From NCBI RefSeq assembly GCF_010692555.1, contig NZ_JAAHHG010000015.1, forward strand, positions 1-41,727: a stretch of 41,727 nt of DNA. The letters are read 5' to 3'. Of the stretch, positions 32,874 through 40,995 are shown one piece after another; the stretch's first letter is position 1, and each line of letters starts with the position of its first letter. Under the pieces are notes generated by a model that was not told the DNA's origin, did not search any database, and saw only the letters and a program-made list of their open reading frames with translations. This stretch comes from Okeania sp. SIO3B5. GTDB lineage: Bacteria > Cyanobacteriota > Cyanobacteriia > Cyanobacteriales > Microcoleaceae. The translations under genes and the position numbers were made by a program.

Positions 32874-32901
32874 TACTATGTATAGTATGTACTTTGAAGT
32901 A
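32874..32901. promoter_or_regulatory. Tandem palindromes, probable HxlR operator
   Basis: TACTATGTATAGTA (32874-32887) and TACTTTGAAGTA (32890-32901) are two palindromes of form TACTW-N(2-4)-WAGTA in the CDGSH/hxlR divergent promoter region. A half-site GATAGTAC follows at 32903-32910. HxlR/MarR-type winged-helix dimers bind such sites. The position suggests autoregulation and control of the CDGSH gene. Confidence 0.65.
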
Positions 32902-32923
32902 AGATAGTACCTAAAAAGATACT

Positions 32924-33277
32924 ATGAAAGTCCAAACTGTAAAGAGAAAGGCCAATTGTCCAGCAGAGATTACTCTTAAGGTCATTGGTGGACGTTGGAA
33001 ACTTTTGATTATCAAAGAACTATTTCATGGGGTCAAACGTTTCAATGAACTCTATCGTTCTCTACAAGGTGTAACTCACAAAATGCTGACCCAACAATTG
33101 CGTGAAATGGAGGCAGATGGCATTGTTCATCGCGAAATTTATTTGCAGGTTCCTCCAAAAGTCGAATATTCTTTAACTTCTCTCGGAAAAAGTCTGAAAC
33201 CAATGATTCATGAAATGCATCAATGGGGAATTGAACATCTGAATTATCATCAGGAAAATGGAAATATAGATGAATAA
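32924..33277 (+). CDS. HxlR-family transcriptional regulator
   Basis: A 117-residue winged helix-turn-helix protein. CPAEITLKVIGGRWKLLIIKELFHGVKRFNELYRSLQGVTHKMLTQQLREMEADGIVHREIY is the complete HxlR domain: the conserved Cys 13, GGRWK, the recognition helix with the I/V-T-x-K-M-L-T-Q-Q-L-R-x-L-E pattern, and the wing VPPKVEYSLTSLGKSL. The conserved Cys is often a redox or electrophile sensor in this family. Divergent to a 2Fe-2S protein, which supports a redox-responsive switch. It likely binds the palindromes at 32874-32901. Confidence 0.94.
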   Translation: MKVQTVKRKANCPAEITLKVIGGRWKLLIIKELFHGVKRFNELYRSLQGVTHKMLTQQLREMEADGIVHREIYLQVPPKVEYSLTSLGKSLKPMIHEMHQWGIEHLNYHQENGNIDE

Positions 33278-33358
33278 TTCCCTTCTATTGAACTTAATAA
33301 TTAGCGCTCAAAAACCTTCTTCTTTTGAGCCAAAATTCCCTTCTGCCTTCTGCCTTCG

Positions 33359-33586
33359 TAGGCATTCAGCTATTAGCTGTCAGCTAGCCTCCTGGGTCGG
33401 GACTGCGTTAATAGTAACAAGAATGTCTCCTTAAGAACAGTGTTTAAATTAACAACTTACTTTAAGGGTAAGGGAGGCAATTTTTGTAGTAAGACAATTA
33501 ATAAAGCTTTGAGCCTAAACTAAAAGCAATAGCTGAATGCGAGGGCATCCCGCAGGGAAGTGCTGATGGCTGACGGCTGAATACTT
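33359..33586. mobile_element. GTAAGCATT-family element, degenerate copy
   Basis: GTAGGCATTCAGCTATTAGC at the left, GGCTGAATACTTAT at the right, and the internal CTAAAAGCAATAGCTGA shared with the copy at 32288. No target duplication is visible. It ends one base from the bciB stop codon, as the 32288 copy ends next to the CDGSH stop. Confidence 0.65.
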
Positions 33587-33587
33587 A

Positions 33588-34793
33588 TCAATTCGGCAAC
33601 TTATATTGACCTACAATTTTCTTAGCAAATTCCGGCACATGAGCTTCTAATTTTTCTGGATAATTCCGCTTCACATAAAGATAATTACGAGTGAAATGAG
33701 AATCAATAGAAAACCGCCCATATTCTAAACCTTTAGGACCAATTTTTTCAATAACAACCCCCATTAATTTGGCAGCCCACATCGGCAAAGTAACAGCTTG
33801 ATCGTAAGCCGGAATACTTTGTTGAACAGCATTTTTTCGATCTCCCTGAGACATTACAGGTTGAGTATCTAACTGATTCATCACCAAATCTAACATTTCT
33901 TTTCCTGTCTCATTCCTAACAGTAATCCACTGCCAACCAAAAGGCGCTCCCATATATCCTACCACCAAATCTGCTAAACCATTTACATAGTCAAAACAAC
34001 TCATACAAGAAGGAGCAAAAACATCTTTTAATTTCTTAGTATTTAACCCAAAAAATGGCACTTTTTCTATTGTTCCATCCTCATGTTTAAAATGTACTCG
34101 AAAGTCTTGCATAAATTCATAATGCACCACAGTTTCTGGGGACTTACTCGTAGTATCTAAGAACTTTTGCAAACCCTCTCTTGTGACATTATCCACACAA
34201 GGAGTTCCCAAAACATAGAGCTTTTCTAAACCTAATTGTTTTTCCACGGTTCGTAATGCTTGAATCTGACAACCAACCCCAATTACTAACAGTTTTTTCA
34301 TCCCAGATTTTTCAATTTCTTCTAATACCGAAAGATTAGGAGAAAGAGTTGGTTTATTCACTTTTGCTGCCAATACTTCCTCTGGAGTCCGGGCAATAAC
34401 TGGCATCGGTTGAAAGCGGTCTTCCTTAGTATTTTGCACACAGACAACACCCTCTACAATATTTTGATTGAGCATTTCACAGGCGATCGTACTCACAATA
34501 CCAGTCCATTGTGCGCCCTCAATAGGTTGTTTTTTGCGAGCTGCCATCATATCTTGATGAACGCCAAAATAGGTCTCATTATCATTGTCTAGGTTGCGGG
34601 TGCGTCCGTGAGTTTGTTGTTCGAGGTTGTCAAATTGTTGATTAAGAAATGCACAAGCATCCTTGACATAATGGATATAATATGTGTCGCACAAACCACA
34701 TTCGCTACAGAGTTCTTTGGCAGGGCGACGGGCACCTGGTCTGAGAGCTTTAGCTTTCTTGTGTTTAGGGATGTTTGGAGTTGAGATAGTCAT
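33588..34793 (-). CDS. bciB: Ferredoxin-dependent 3,8-divinyl (proto)chlorophyllide 8-vinyl reductase
   Basis: BciB reduces the 8-vinyl group of divinyl protochlorophyllide or chlorophyllide during chlorophyll a synthesis, using ferredoxin, FAD and 4Fe-4S clusters. The 401-residue length is usual. The N-terminal cysteine cluster CSECGLCDTYYIHYVKDACAF is typical of the FrhB-like family, with further Cys in GVGCQIQALR, GTPCVD and APSCMSCFDYVN. GRTRNLDNDNETYFGVH matches the cyanobacterial Slr1923 group. Start ATG at 34791-34793. It is a single gene with a TTATCAG heptamer tract in its leader region. Confidence 0.94.
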   Translation of the reverse strand: MTISTPNIPKHKKAKALRPGARRPAKELCSECGLCDTYYIHYVKDACAFLNQQFDNLEQQTHGRTRNLDNDNETYFGVHQDMMAARKKQPIEGAQWTGIVSTIACEMLNQNIVEGVVCVQNTKEDRFQPMPVIARTPEEVLAAKVNKPTLSPNLSVLEEIEKSGMKKLLVIGVGCQIQALRTVEKQLGLEKLYVLGTPCVDNVTREGLQKFLDTTSKSPETVVHYEFMQDFRVHFKHEDGTIEKVPFFGLNTKKLKDVFAPSCMSCFDYVNGLADLVVGYMGAPFGWQWITVRNETGKEMLDLVMNQLDTQPVMSQGDRKNAVQQSIPAYDQAVTLPMWAAKLMGVVIEKIGPKGLEYGRFSIDSHFTRNYLYVKRNYPEKLEAHVPEFAKKIVGQYKLPN

Positions 34794-34796
34794 TTC

Positions 34797-34917
34797 AGTT
34801 AACAGTTATCAGTTATCAGTTGTCAGTACCTCCAGTAATAGGGAGGCAAAGTTAGGAACTTTTATCTAGGATACCACCTATCAGTTATCAGTTGTCAGTT
34901 ATCAGTTATCAGTATAA
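34797..34917. repeat. TTATCAG heptamer tracts
   Basis: Two runs of AGTTATC/AGTTGTC heptamers, 34797-34828 and 34879-34913, separated by about 50 bases, ahead of bciB. The second run abuts MITE copy B. Confidence 0.75.
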
Positions 34918-35045
34918 TATCATGTCCGGATAATAGCGTGATAAAAAACCTTTTCCCTTCTAACCTTTTCTTTCCTCCTGCCTCCTGCCTCCAGCTCCCG
35001 CTGCCTTACCTCCTCCAAAGTGTAAGTATTCAACCGGACATGATA
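34918..35045 (+). mobile_element. MITE, TATCATGTCCGG family, copy B
   Basis: A 128-bp element with perfect 12-base inverted ends and a direct TAA at 34915-34917 and 35046-35048. The interior holds CTGCCTC heptamers. The terminal 30 bases on each side are nearly identical to those of copy C, suggesting recent spread. Confidence 0.87.
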
Positions 35046-35167
35046 TAAAATGGATATTCCCAAATTCAGCAGGAAACTAAAAGAGATTCGGTGATGAGCG
35101 TAAATTACATTTTATAGCGCTTTTCACATGGATAGACTACAGTTAGTATGGGCAACCCAAAAGCATT

Positions 35168-35229
35168 TTTCTACTCCCTACTCCCTACTCCCTACTCCCT
35201 ACTCCCTACTCCCTACTCCCTACTCCCTA
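35168..35229. repeat. CTACTCC heptamer array
   Basis: About eight perfect TACTCCC units 28 bases ahead of the hicB start; too short-period to be CRISPR. The stretch between MITE copy B and this array (35049-35167) has no gene; no HicA toxin is visible there. Confidence 0.85.
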
Positions 35230-35257
35230 GCCAAAAATAATTTTGTGGTCTACTCAA

Positions 35258-35635
35258 ATGAAAAGCTCTATAAGCCAATACATCGATGAAGCAATGTCCC
35301 AAGCAGTTTACGACCGACTCGAAGATGGCACTTTCGTCGGTAGAATTCTATCCTGCAAAGGCGTTATCGCATTTGCATCCACACTGCGCCAGTGCGAGAA
35401 TGAGTTATATCATGTCCGGATAATAGCGTGATAAAACACTTTTTCTCATGAGCGCCTTTTCTTCCCTTCTGCCTCCCCCTCCTGGGAGGGGTTAGGGGTG
35501 GGTTGCCTCCTGCCTTACCTCCTCCAAAGTGTAAGTATTCAACCGGACATGATATTACGCTCGACTCTAGAAGATTGGATTCTAATAGGGTTGAAACTCT
35601 ATCATGCTCTGCCAGTTATCAACAACCTTTCATAA
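35258..35635 (+). pseudogene. hicB-type antitoxin split by MITE copy C
   Basis: HicB-family protein. The 5' part (35258-35407) encodes MKSSISQYIDEAMSQAVYDR, then LEDGTFVGRILSCKGVIAFASTLRQCENEL. The 147-bp MITE follows. The 3' part (35558-35635) continues RSTLEDWILIGLKLYHALPV, then INNLS-stop. Removing the element and one TTA copy restores a 75-residue frame exactly. With the insert, translation ends after YHVRIIA inside the element, losing the C-terminal dimerisation/operator half. No hicA gene adjoins, so the antitoxin was probably an orphan before it was hit. Confidence 0.9.
35408..35554 (+). mobile_element. MITE, TATCATGTCCGG family, copy C (inside hicB)
   Basis: A 147-bp element with perfect 12-base inverted ends and direct TTA at 35405-35407 and 35555-35557. 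The host gene gives independent proof of the borders. The interior has CTGCCTC-type units plus an inserted CCCTCCTGGGAGGGG palindrome not present in copy B. Confidence 0.92.
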
Positions 35636-35677
35636 AATGCTATAATAAAGACTCCAAAAAAGTTAAACTCAGAAATC

Positions 35678-36037
35678 ATGGTAGTCGATTCTGCAAGAAC
35701 TAAACCTCAAAACAAAGCTTGGCCTTACCTAGAATTTGACGCTCTAGGTAGAGCCAAAATAGTTAATACTAAAATACGAATTTCTTACTTAATTCAGGAA
35801 CGATTAGCACACGGTTGGAGTCCCGAAGAAATTCACTTTCAGCACCCAGAAATATCTTTGCCTCAGATTTATTCTGCTCTGAGTTATTATTATACTCATC
35901 AGCAGGATATCGACAGAGAAATTGCCCAGGAAAATCAAGAAATTGAAGCTTTAAAACAAGAATTAAAAGCCAGTGGTTATGGCTTTGAATCTGAAGAGTT
36001 TAAAAAGTCAATTTTCGGCAAAACTAAAGGAGATTAA
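35678..36037 (+). CDS. DUF433 antitoxin with extended C-terminus
   Basis: A 119-residue protein. WPYLEFDALGRAKIVNTKIRISYLIQERLAHGWSPEEIHFQHPEISLPQIYSALSYYYTHQQDIDREI is a DUF433 domain, though the usual G-x-x-x-I-x-G-T-R-I is altered to AKIVNTKIRI. A charged helix (EIAQENQEIEALKQELKASGYGFESEEF) follows and is the expected toxin-binding tail. It is followed after four bases by a DUF5615 toxin reading frame with two stop codons. It is intact while its toxin is dead, making it a plausible anti-addiction relic. Confidence 0.85.
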   Translation: MVVDSARTKPQNKAWPYLEFDALGRAKIVNTKIRISYLIQERLAHGWSPEEIHFQHPEISLPQIYSALSYYYTHQQDIDREIAQENQEIEALKQELKASGYGFESEEFKKSIFGKTKGD

Positions 36038-36041
36038 AAGT

Positions 36042-36377
36042 GTGAGTAGCCTATTATTTTGATCTCCAGTTAATCGAGCGATCGCCGTAGGTTTGCGGCT
36101 AAGAGGAGTAGAAGTGCTAACAGCCTAAGAAAATGGTCAAAGTAGGACTGAAGACAAGCAAATTATGACCATAGCTACCAACCTCAATCGTCCTGTAGTG
36201 ACAACTGATCATGATTTCTTAGTCTTAACAAAAGAAAGGTTAGATCGAGGCGAAAAATTCTCTGGAGTCTTCTTCTTGAGTTCTCAAATTTCTATTGGCT
36301 ACGCTGTAGAAGAGCTTGAAGTTTATGCCAAAGCAGGAGAAATACAAGATTTTATCAACCGGGTGATTTTTCTATAA
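36042..36377 (+). pseudogene. DUF5615 PIN-like toxin, inactivated by two stop codons
   Basis: Reading from the GTG at 36042: VSSLLF, TGA (36060-36062), SPVNRAIAVGLRLRGVEVLTA, TAA (36126-36128), ENGQSRTEDKQIMTIATNLNRPVVTTDHDFLVL to the stop at 36375-36377. This is the DUF5615 order, with the T-x-D-x-D-F acidic motif kept in VVTTDHDF. Only the part after 36165 can be translated from an ATG. The first acidic residue of the PIN site is lost at the TGA. It is preceded at four bases by its DUF433 antitoxin. Confidence 0.85.
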
Positions 36378-36550
36378 TTAACTTCGGTATCAATCTAGAA
36401 GGGCGATCGCTTCTGCTAAAACCAACCACCTCTGAGGGGTGATCCCCTCTAATCGACAATGTGGTTAAACAGTTGTAATTACTAGCAATTAGAGCTATAA
36501 TCCCATATGGACAAAAATAGCCATTATCCAAAAGGAAAGAAGAAAAGTCT

Positions 36551-36802
36551 ATGTCAACTTATAATAAAGTAGTAAGTCAAATTCACAGCCTCACCAAGGC
36601 AGAGCAACTCCGACTATTAGAAGAGTTAAAAGCAATAGTGGAGAACTCCATAGAAACAGAGACAGAAGAAGAACTCATTTTTCCCGCAGAAATAGCTGCC
36701 AGCGAAACTGCATGGCAAGATTACTTAGCAGGTAGCGATCGCGGCAAATCTCTCCAAGAACTAGAATTAGAATTATTTGGGAGGCAGCTTTTTCAATTTT
36801 AG
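36551..36802 (+). CDS. Antitoxin-like small protein, orphan
   Basis: An 83-residue protein: MSTYNKVVSQIHSLTKAEQLRLLEELKAIVENSIETETEEEL, then SETAWQDYLAGSDRGKSLQELELELFG. The opening helix with SLTKAEQLRLLEELK is a frequent start of cyanobacterial antitoxins placed ahead of PIN or RelE toxins. The tail DYLAGSDRGKSLQELE is like Phd/RHH-type neutralising ends. AAAGGAAAG lies about 15 bases ahead of the ATG. No toxin follows: the next gene is the NACHT-like one. Function inferred from pattern only. Confidence 0.65.
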   Translation: MSTYNKVVSQIHSLTKAEQLRLLEELKAIVENSIETETEEELIFPAEIAASETAWQDYLAGSDRGKSLQELELELFGRQLFQF

Positions 36803-36903
36803 TTATCAGTTATCAGCATGGAAAGGTCTCTAAATATAAACTGGGTTTATATGTTTTTATACTATAATAGATACAAAAATTCTCTTTTTGGGTATTCTAA
36901 TTT

Positions 36904-38148
36904 ATGGTAAAACTACCTAAACAGACCTTATTAGCTGTGCTGAAAATAGCTCTGGTGTCTACTTCTTTGCCTTTAATAGTAACAAGTTTGTCTCTATTAC
37001 ACCCAAGCACCAAGCAAGTTAATAGTCTAGTATTTGCCAAAGTAAATACTCAGCCTAACCCTCAACCTACTGCTAGTCTTGAACCAAAAAAGACAAGTCA
37101 ACCCACTGAACAAAAAACACAGGAAAAATCGGAAAATTCTGATGATGAGAAAGGGTGGGAAGGGTGGTTAATTTTAATACCTGTGCTGGCGGGTTTGTAT
37201 TTGGGAATTCTCTGGTTTCGTCCTCTATGGTTATTAGTACTACCTGCGGAATTTAATATACCGAAAACACCAATAACTCCAGAGGTGAAACTACCTGTTG
37301 GTATCTTACGTTTTCTCAAGTATCGCCCCAGGGTATTAGATGCTTGGGTTGAAAAACATCTGGAGACTTTTCAACAGAAGTTTCTGGAGAATGAAACTGT
37401 TGAGGAGCGGAAAGATTATGTTTCGCTTCCGGTTGAATTAAACAGTCAGGAAATTGATGAGCTGACAGCGGAAACCTTGAGCGAACCTTTTAACAGAGAA
37501 AAGCGAGTGCGACTGCTAATTTGGGGTGAAGGAGGCTCAGGAAAAACAACTATTGCTTGTCAAATTGCTAAATGGGCAATGAAAAAACAGCATCAGTCTA
37601 AAGCTTTAGCCAAACATTTGATGTTACCAGTTTTAATTGAGAAAGAAATTGATAATACTGGGGATGGTATCAAACCGATAATGGAAGCAATTATGGCTGA
37701 AATTCAGGAGTTGATCGACAATGAACAAATGATTGTTGATGAATTATTAGTTAAACAACTCCTGCGACAGCGCCGAATTTTATTGATAGTCGATCGCTAT
37801 TCGGAGATGAGTCAAGCAACTCAAGAGAAATTTAATCCCGATCCGAAAGAGTTTCCGGCAAATGCTTTAATTGTCACTTCTAGAATAGAGGAAGATTTCC
37901 GAGGTATTGACATTAAAATTAAAACTCTCCGGTTTGATGGAGGAAAGTTAGCTTATTTTATTGAGCAGTATTTGAAGGAGTGCAGTAAGTGGCATTTATT
38001 TGAGGCGGATCAAGAAGAATTTTTACAGGAATGCGCTCAACTTGCACGCATTGTTGGGGAACAGAAGACTATTACTGTTTTGCTGGCAAAGCTTTATGCT
38101 GAGAAGATGATTAATAGTCAGGAGAATAATTTTACCTCGGAGGGCTAA
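36904..38148 (+). CDS. Membrane NACHT-like STAND NTPase, 5' part of an IS-split gene
   Basis: Encodes 414 residues before a stop created by an inserted TnpB element. Hydrophobic segments lie at about 8-32 and 88-113, separated by a Pro/Lys/Glu-rich linker (QPNPQPTASLEPKKTSQ). A helical stretch (RPRVLDAWVEKHLETFQQKF) is followed by the NTPase: Walker A GEGGSGKTT (208-216), Walker B RRILLIVDRYSEM (Asp 297) and a sensor-like ANALIVTSR. The last native residues are about AEKMINSQENN; FTSEG is IS-derived. The sequence resumes at 39496 in the same frame (GSLDNIPDMILNHLEKLNRQ). NACHT plus HEAT is a layout found in bacterial immune receptors. Confidence 0.85.
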   Translation: MVKLPKQTLLAVLKIALVSTSLPLIVTSLSLLHPSTKQVNSLVFAKVNTQPNPQPTASLEPKKTSQPTEQKTQEKSENSDDEKGWEGWLILIPVLAGLYLGILWFRPLWLLVLPAEFNIPKTPITPEVKLPVGILRFLKYRPRVLDAWVEKHLETFQQKFLENETVEERKDYVSLPVELNSQEIDELTAETLSEPFNREKRVRLLIWGEGGSGKTTIACQIAKWAMKKQHQSKALAKHLMLPVLIEKEIDNTGDGIKPIMEAIMAEIQELIDNEQMIVDELLVKQLLRQRRILLIVDRYSEMSQATQEKFNPDPKEFPANALIVTSRIEEDFRGIDIKIKTLRFDGGKLAYFIEQYLKECSKWHLFEADQEEFLQECAQLARIVGEQKTITVLLAKLYAEKMINSQENNFTSEG

Positions 38149-39496
38149 CTACTGAAGCCGAATAATTGGACAAAGTTGGAAAAATCTTAATAAATCTTGA
38201 AAACCTGCTGATTATCTGCTATAGTATATTAAACTTTTAAAATTTATTTTAAAATTTATCAAATGCTTTTTTTCATGGTTTACCAGTTCAAATGCAATCA
38301 ATTAAGACCAAATTAAAAGTTAACAATTACCAAAAAACCATACTTGCTAAACACGCAGGTGTTGCTCGTCATGCTTATAACTGGGGGTTAGCAACTTGTA
38401 TTTCTGAGTACGAATCAACCAAAAAACGCCCTAGTGCTATCACTTTGCATAAACGTTTAGTGGCTGAGGTGAAATCAATTAACCCCTGGTACTATGAAGT
38501 ATCAAAGTGTGCCCCCCAGCAAGCTTTAAGAGACTTAGACAGGGCATTTAAAAACTTTTTAACTATTCCTGATCGAGGATTTCCTAGATTCAAGAAAAAA
38601 GGTAGAAAAGACAGTTTTTACCTAGAAGGAAGTATCAAAATTCTCCAAGGAAACTACATACAATTACCTAGAATAGGAATAGTAAAAACTTATGAAATCT
38701 TACCTTCTGTGCCAGTAAAAAATGTGAGAATATCAAAACGTGCAGATAGTTGGTACATAAGTTTCAAGTATGACTTTGAATCCTATCCAACAGAAAAAGT
38801 AGGAGAAACTATAGGTGTAGACATAGGCATAAATACATTAGCAACCTGTTCTGATGGCAGTAAATTTGCTAACGTCAAAGCCTATAGGCAAGCCAAAAAA
38901 CGATTAGTTCGTCATCAACGTGCAGTCAGCAAAAAAGTTATTGGCTCCAAAAACAGGCGCAAAGCAGTAAAAAAACTAGCAAAACTCCACAAAAAAGTAG
39001 CCGATATTAGAGCAAACGCACTACATAAACTCACAACATGGTTAGCTAAAAACCACAGCACCATAGTAATTGAGGATTTGAATGTGAGTGGAATGCTCAA
39101 AAACCATAAACTAGCAAGTGCCATAGCAGACTGTGGATTTTATGAATTCAAGCGTCAGCTTACATACAAGTGTGAATGGTACGGCAGTGAATTAGTAATA
39201 GCGGATAGATTTTATCCAAGTTCTCAAATATGTTCAAACTGTGGGCATCAACAGAAAATGCCGTTACACTTGAGAACTTATGAATGTAGTGAATGCAGTT
39301 TTGAAGCTGATAGAGATTTGAACGCTGCTATCAACTTAAAAAACTATGTGAATCAGTAGCTTGAGTCAAGAGCGAATTTAAGCCTGTGGAGAAGATAAGT
39401 TACAGACTGCGGTCAGTGGTCTTCAGTGAAACAGGAAGCTAGCTCCAAAGCTCATGCAATCATTCATGGGTAAGTTTGGGTAAGTTTAGTAGAACG
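38136..39496 (+). mobile_element. tnpB-only IS element inserted in the NACHT/HEAT gene
   Basis: About 1.36 kb containing one intact tnpB. The borders are estimated from where the host protein breaks (after ...ENN) and resumes (GSLDNIP). The right end reads GGGTAAGTTTGGGTAAGTTTAGTAGAACGG, a terminus I associate with IS607/IS1341-like TnpB elements. The 39360-39496 stretch has several G/C stems and should include the guide-RNA scaffold. No TnpA or serine recombinase is present. Confidence 0.75.
38292..39359 (+). CDS. tnpB: TnpB RNA-guided endonuclease, intact
   Basis: A 355-residue TnpB with an intact frame and all catalytic parts: RuvC-I IGVDIGINTLATCSDG (Asp about 178), RuvC-II IVIEDLNVSGM (Glu about 260), zinc finger CSNCG...CSECS and RuvC-III EADRDLNAAINL (Asp about 343). 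The N-terminal MQSIKTKLKVNNYQKTILAKHAGVARHAYNWGL is the usual helix-turn-helix/wedge start. Unlike the two dead copies at 1-5.1 kb it belongs to a different subgroup. It probably cuts DNA next to a target-adjacent motif, guided by RNA from its own right end. It sits inside the NACHT/HEAT gene. Confidence 0.95.
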   Translation: MQSIKTKLKVNNYQKTILAKHAGVARHAYNWGLATCISEYESTKKRPSAITLHKRLVAEVKSINPWYYEVSKCAPQQALRDLDRAFKNFLTIPDRGFPRFKKKGRKDSFYLEGSIKILQGNYIQLPRIGIVKTYEILPSVPVKNVRISKRADSWYISFKYDFESYPTEKVGETIGVDIGINTLATCSDGSKFANVKAYRQAKKRLVRHQRAVSKKVIGSKNRRKAVKKLAKLHKKVADIRANALHKLTTWLAKNHSTIVIEDLNVSGMLKNHKLASAIADCGFYEFKRQLTYKCEWYGSELVIADRFYPSSQICSNCGHQQKMPLHLRTYECSECSFEADRDLNAAINLKNYVNQ

Positions 39497-39519
39497 GTTC
39501 TCTCGACAATATTCCCGAT

Positions 39520-40962
39520 ATGATACTTAACCATTTAGAAAAGTTGAACCGTCAAGGTGAAAGAAAGACTGGGAGTAAATATTCTACCATTAAACAGGAT
39601 GCTCAACTAATTGCTTGGAAATGTTTGGAGGAAAATTATAAACCATCCGATGTGAAGCGCAAAGAAGTAATTGAGGCTTTTCCCAGTTTGGATACAGATG
39701 AAGCAGAAAACTGTCTTAATTATTTTGAGGAAGAATTGCGACTGCTTAAGCGTACTGGATATGGCCCAATAAAAGATAGGAAGAACATTTGCTTTGCTCT
39801 CGATCCGTTAGCAGAATATTTAGCTGCACTATATTTGTTACAGGAGAATAAGGATGATGAGGAAAAGTGGGAGGAGTTCCTGGCAAAAGTAAAGGAAAAG
39901 TTGGGTAAAGAAGAAATCAAAGGCTTTTTGCTGACAGTGAGAGATTGTTGTCTAGCAAAAGGTTCAGAACTCAGAGTACCCAGAACTGTCGCAGATGAAA
40001 TTGGGAAATTAGCAGGATTAAATTTAGAGGCTTTACAAAAAAAGTTAGAGATACAAAGGATTAAAAGATTTGTCCGCAATTTGTTTGCTCCAGGGGCGGC
40101 GACAAAAGATAGGGTAGATGATCTGAAAAAAATCGAAGATAGTGGTTCGGCAGCTCAGTTTGTTGCTCTTGATATTATTAAATGTCTAAAAGATGACGAT
40201 CAAAAAGTCCGTAAATCTGCTGCACAGGCGTTGGGTAAGTTAGATAATTCTACTGAACCTGTTATACAAGCCCTATTAGGCAAATTTCAAGATACAGATC
40301 CAGACGTGCGCCTTTCTGCTGTAGAGGCGTTAGGTAACTTAGGCAATGCTTCTGAACTTTTGGTGAAAGCTATTTTAGCTTTACTTCAAGACGAAAATCT
40401 AGCGGTGCGCTTTTATGCTATAGAGGCGTTGAAAAAACTAAGTAATACTTCTGAACTTGTAGTGAAAACTCTTTTAACTTTACTTCAAGACAAAAATCTA
40501 GAGGTGCGTCGCTCTGCTGTAGAAGCGTTGGGCAACTTAGGCAATTCTTCTGAACTTTTGGTGAAAGCCATTTTAGCTTTACTTCAAGATGAATATCCAG
40601 GATTGCGCCGTTCTGCTGTAGAGGCATTGGGTAACTTAGGTAATGCTTCTGAATCTGTTGTGCAAGCTATTTTAGCTTTATTTCAAGATAAAGATACAAG
40701 GGTACGCTCTTCTGCTGTAGAGGCATTGGGCAACTTAGGTAATACTTCTGAACCTGTAATGCAAGCTCTTTTAGCTTTACTTCAAGATGAATATCCAGAC
40801 GTGCGCCGTTCTGCTGTAGAGGCATTGGGCAACTTAGGTAATGCTTCTGAATCTGTGGTGCAAGCACTGTCAAATTTAGTTCAAGATAGTGAACCGTTTG
40901 TACGTTACTTTGCTGCTAAAGCATTAGAAAAGTTGGGTAAGAATTCAGAAGCTGAAAAGTAG
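39520..40962 (+). CDS. HEAT-repeat region, 3' part of the IS-split NACHT gene
   Basis: 480 residues from the internal ATG 39520; native coding begins about 39496 (GSLDNIPDMILNHLEKLNRQ) and is in frame with the 5' part. Residues 1-190 are helical, with DPLAEYLAALYLLQENKDDEEKWEEFLAKV, the pattern that follows NACHT modules. From codon about 233 come seven full 33-residue HEAT repeats (SAVEALGNLGNASE.VVQAIL, then ALLQDE.P.VRR) and a partial eighth, ending KNSEAEK. The repeats are very similar at DNA level (99-bp period), suggesting recent expansion. The segment may be translated alone from 39520, but would lack the NTPase. Confidence 0.85.
   Translation: MILNHLEKLNRQGERKTGSKYSTIKQDAQLIAWKCLEENYKPSDVKRKEVIEAFPSLDTDEAENCLNYFEEELRLLKRTGYGPIKDRKNICFALDPLAEYLAALYLLQENKDDEEKWEEFLAKVKEKLGKEEIKGFLLTVRDCCLAKGSELRVPRTVADEIGKLAGLNLEALQKKLEIQRIKRFVRNLFAPGAATKDRVDDLKKIEDSGSAAQFVALDIIKCLKDDDQKVRKSAAQALGKLDNSTEPVIQALLGKFQDTDPDVRLSAVEALGNLGNASELLVKAILALLQDENLAVRFYAIEALKKLSNTSELVVKTLLTLLQDKNLEVRRSAVEALGNLGNSSELLVKAILALLQDEYPGLRRSAVEALGNLGNASESVVQAILALFQDKDTRVRSSAVEALGNLGNTSEPVMQALLALLQDEYPDVRRSAVEALGNLGNASESVVQALSNLVQDSEPFVRYFAAKALEKLGKNSEAEK
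40216..40962 (+). repeat. 99-bp coding tandem repeat (HEAT units)
   Basis: Units start at 40216, 40315, 40414, 40513, 40612, 40711 and 40810, with a partial unit at 40909. TCTGCTGTAGAGGC.TTGGG and TTAGG.AATGCTTCTGAA are nearly invariant in the middle units, so gain or loss of repeats by recombination is likely. Confidence 0.9.
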
Positions 40963-40995
40963 AAAACTTTGTTGTTCCATTAATAAATATTTCAC

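Noticed and set aside
35168-35229. CRISPR-like regular repeats (also 25340, 28868, 30662)
   Set aside because: Units are seven bases with no spacers, and there are no cas genes. These are short tandem repeats.
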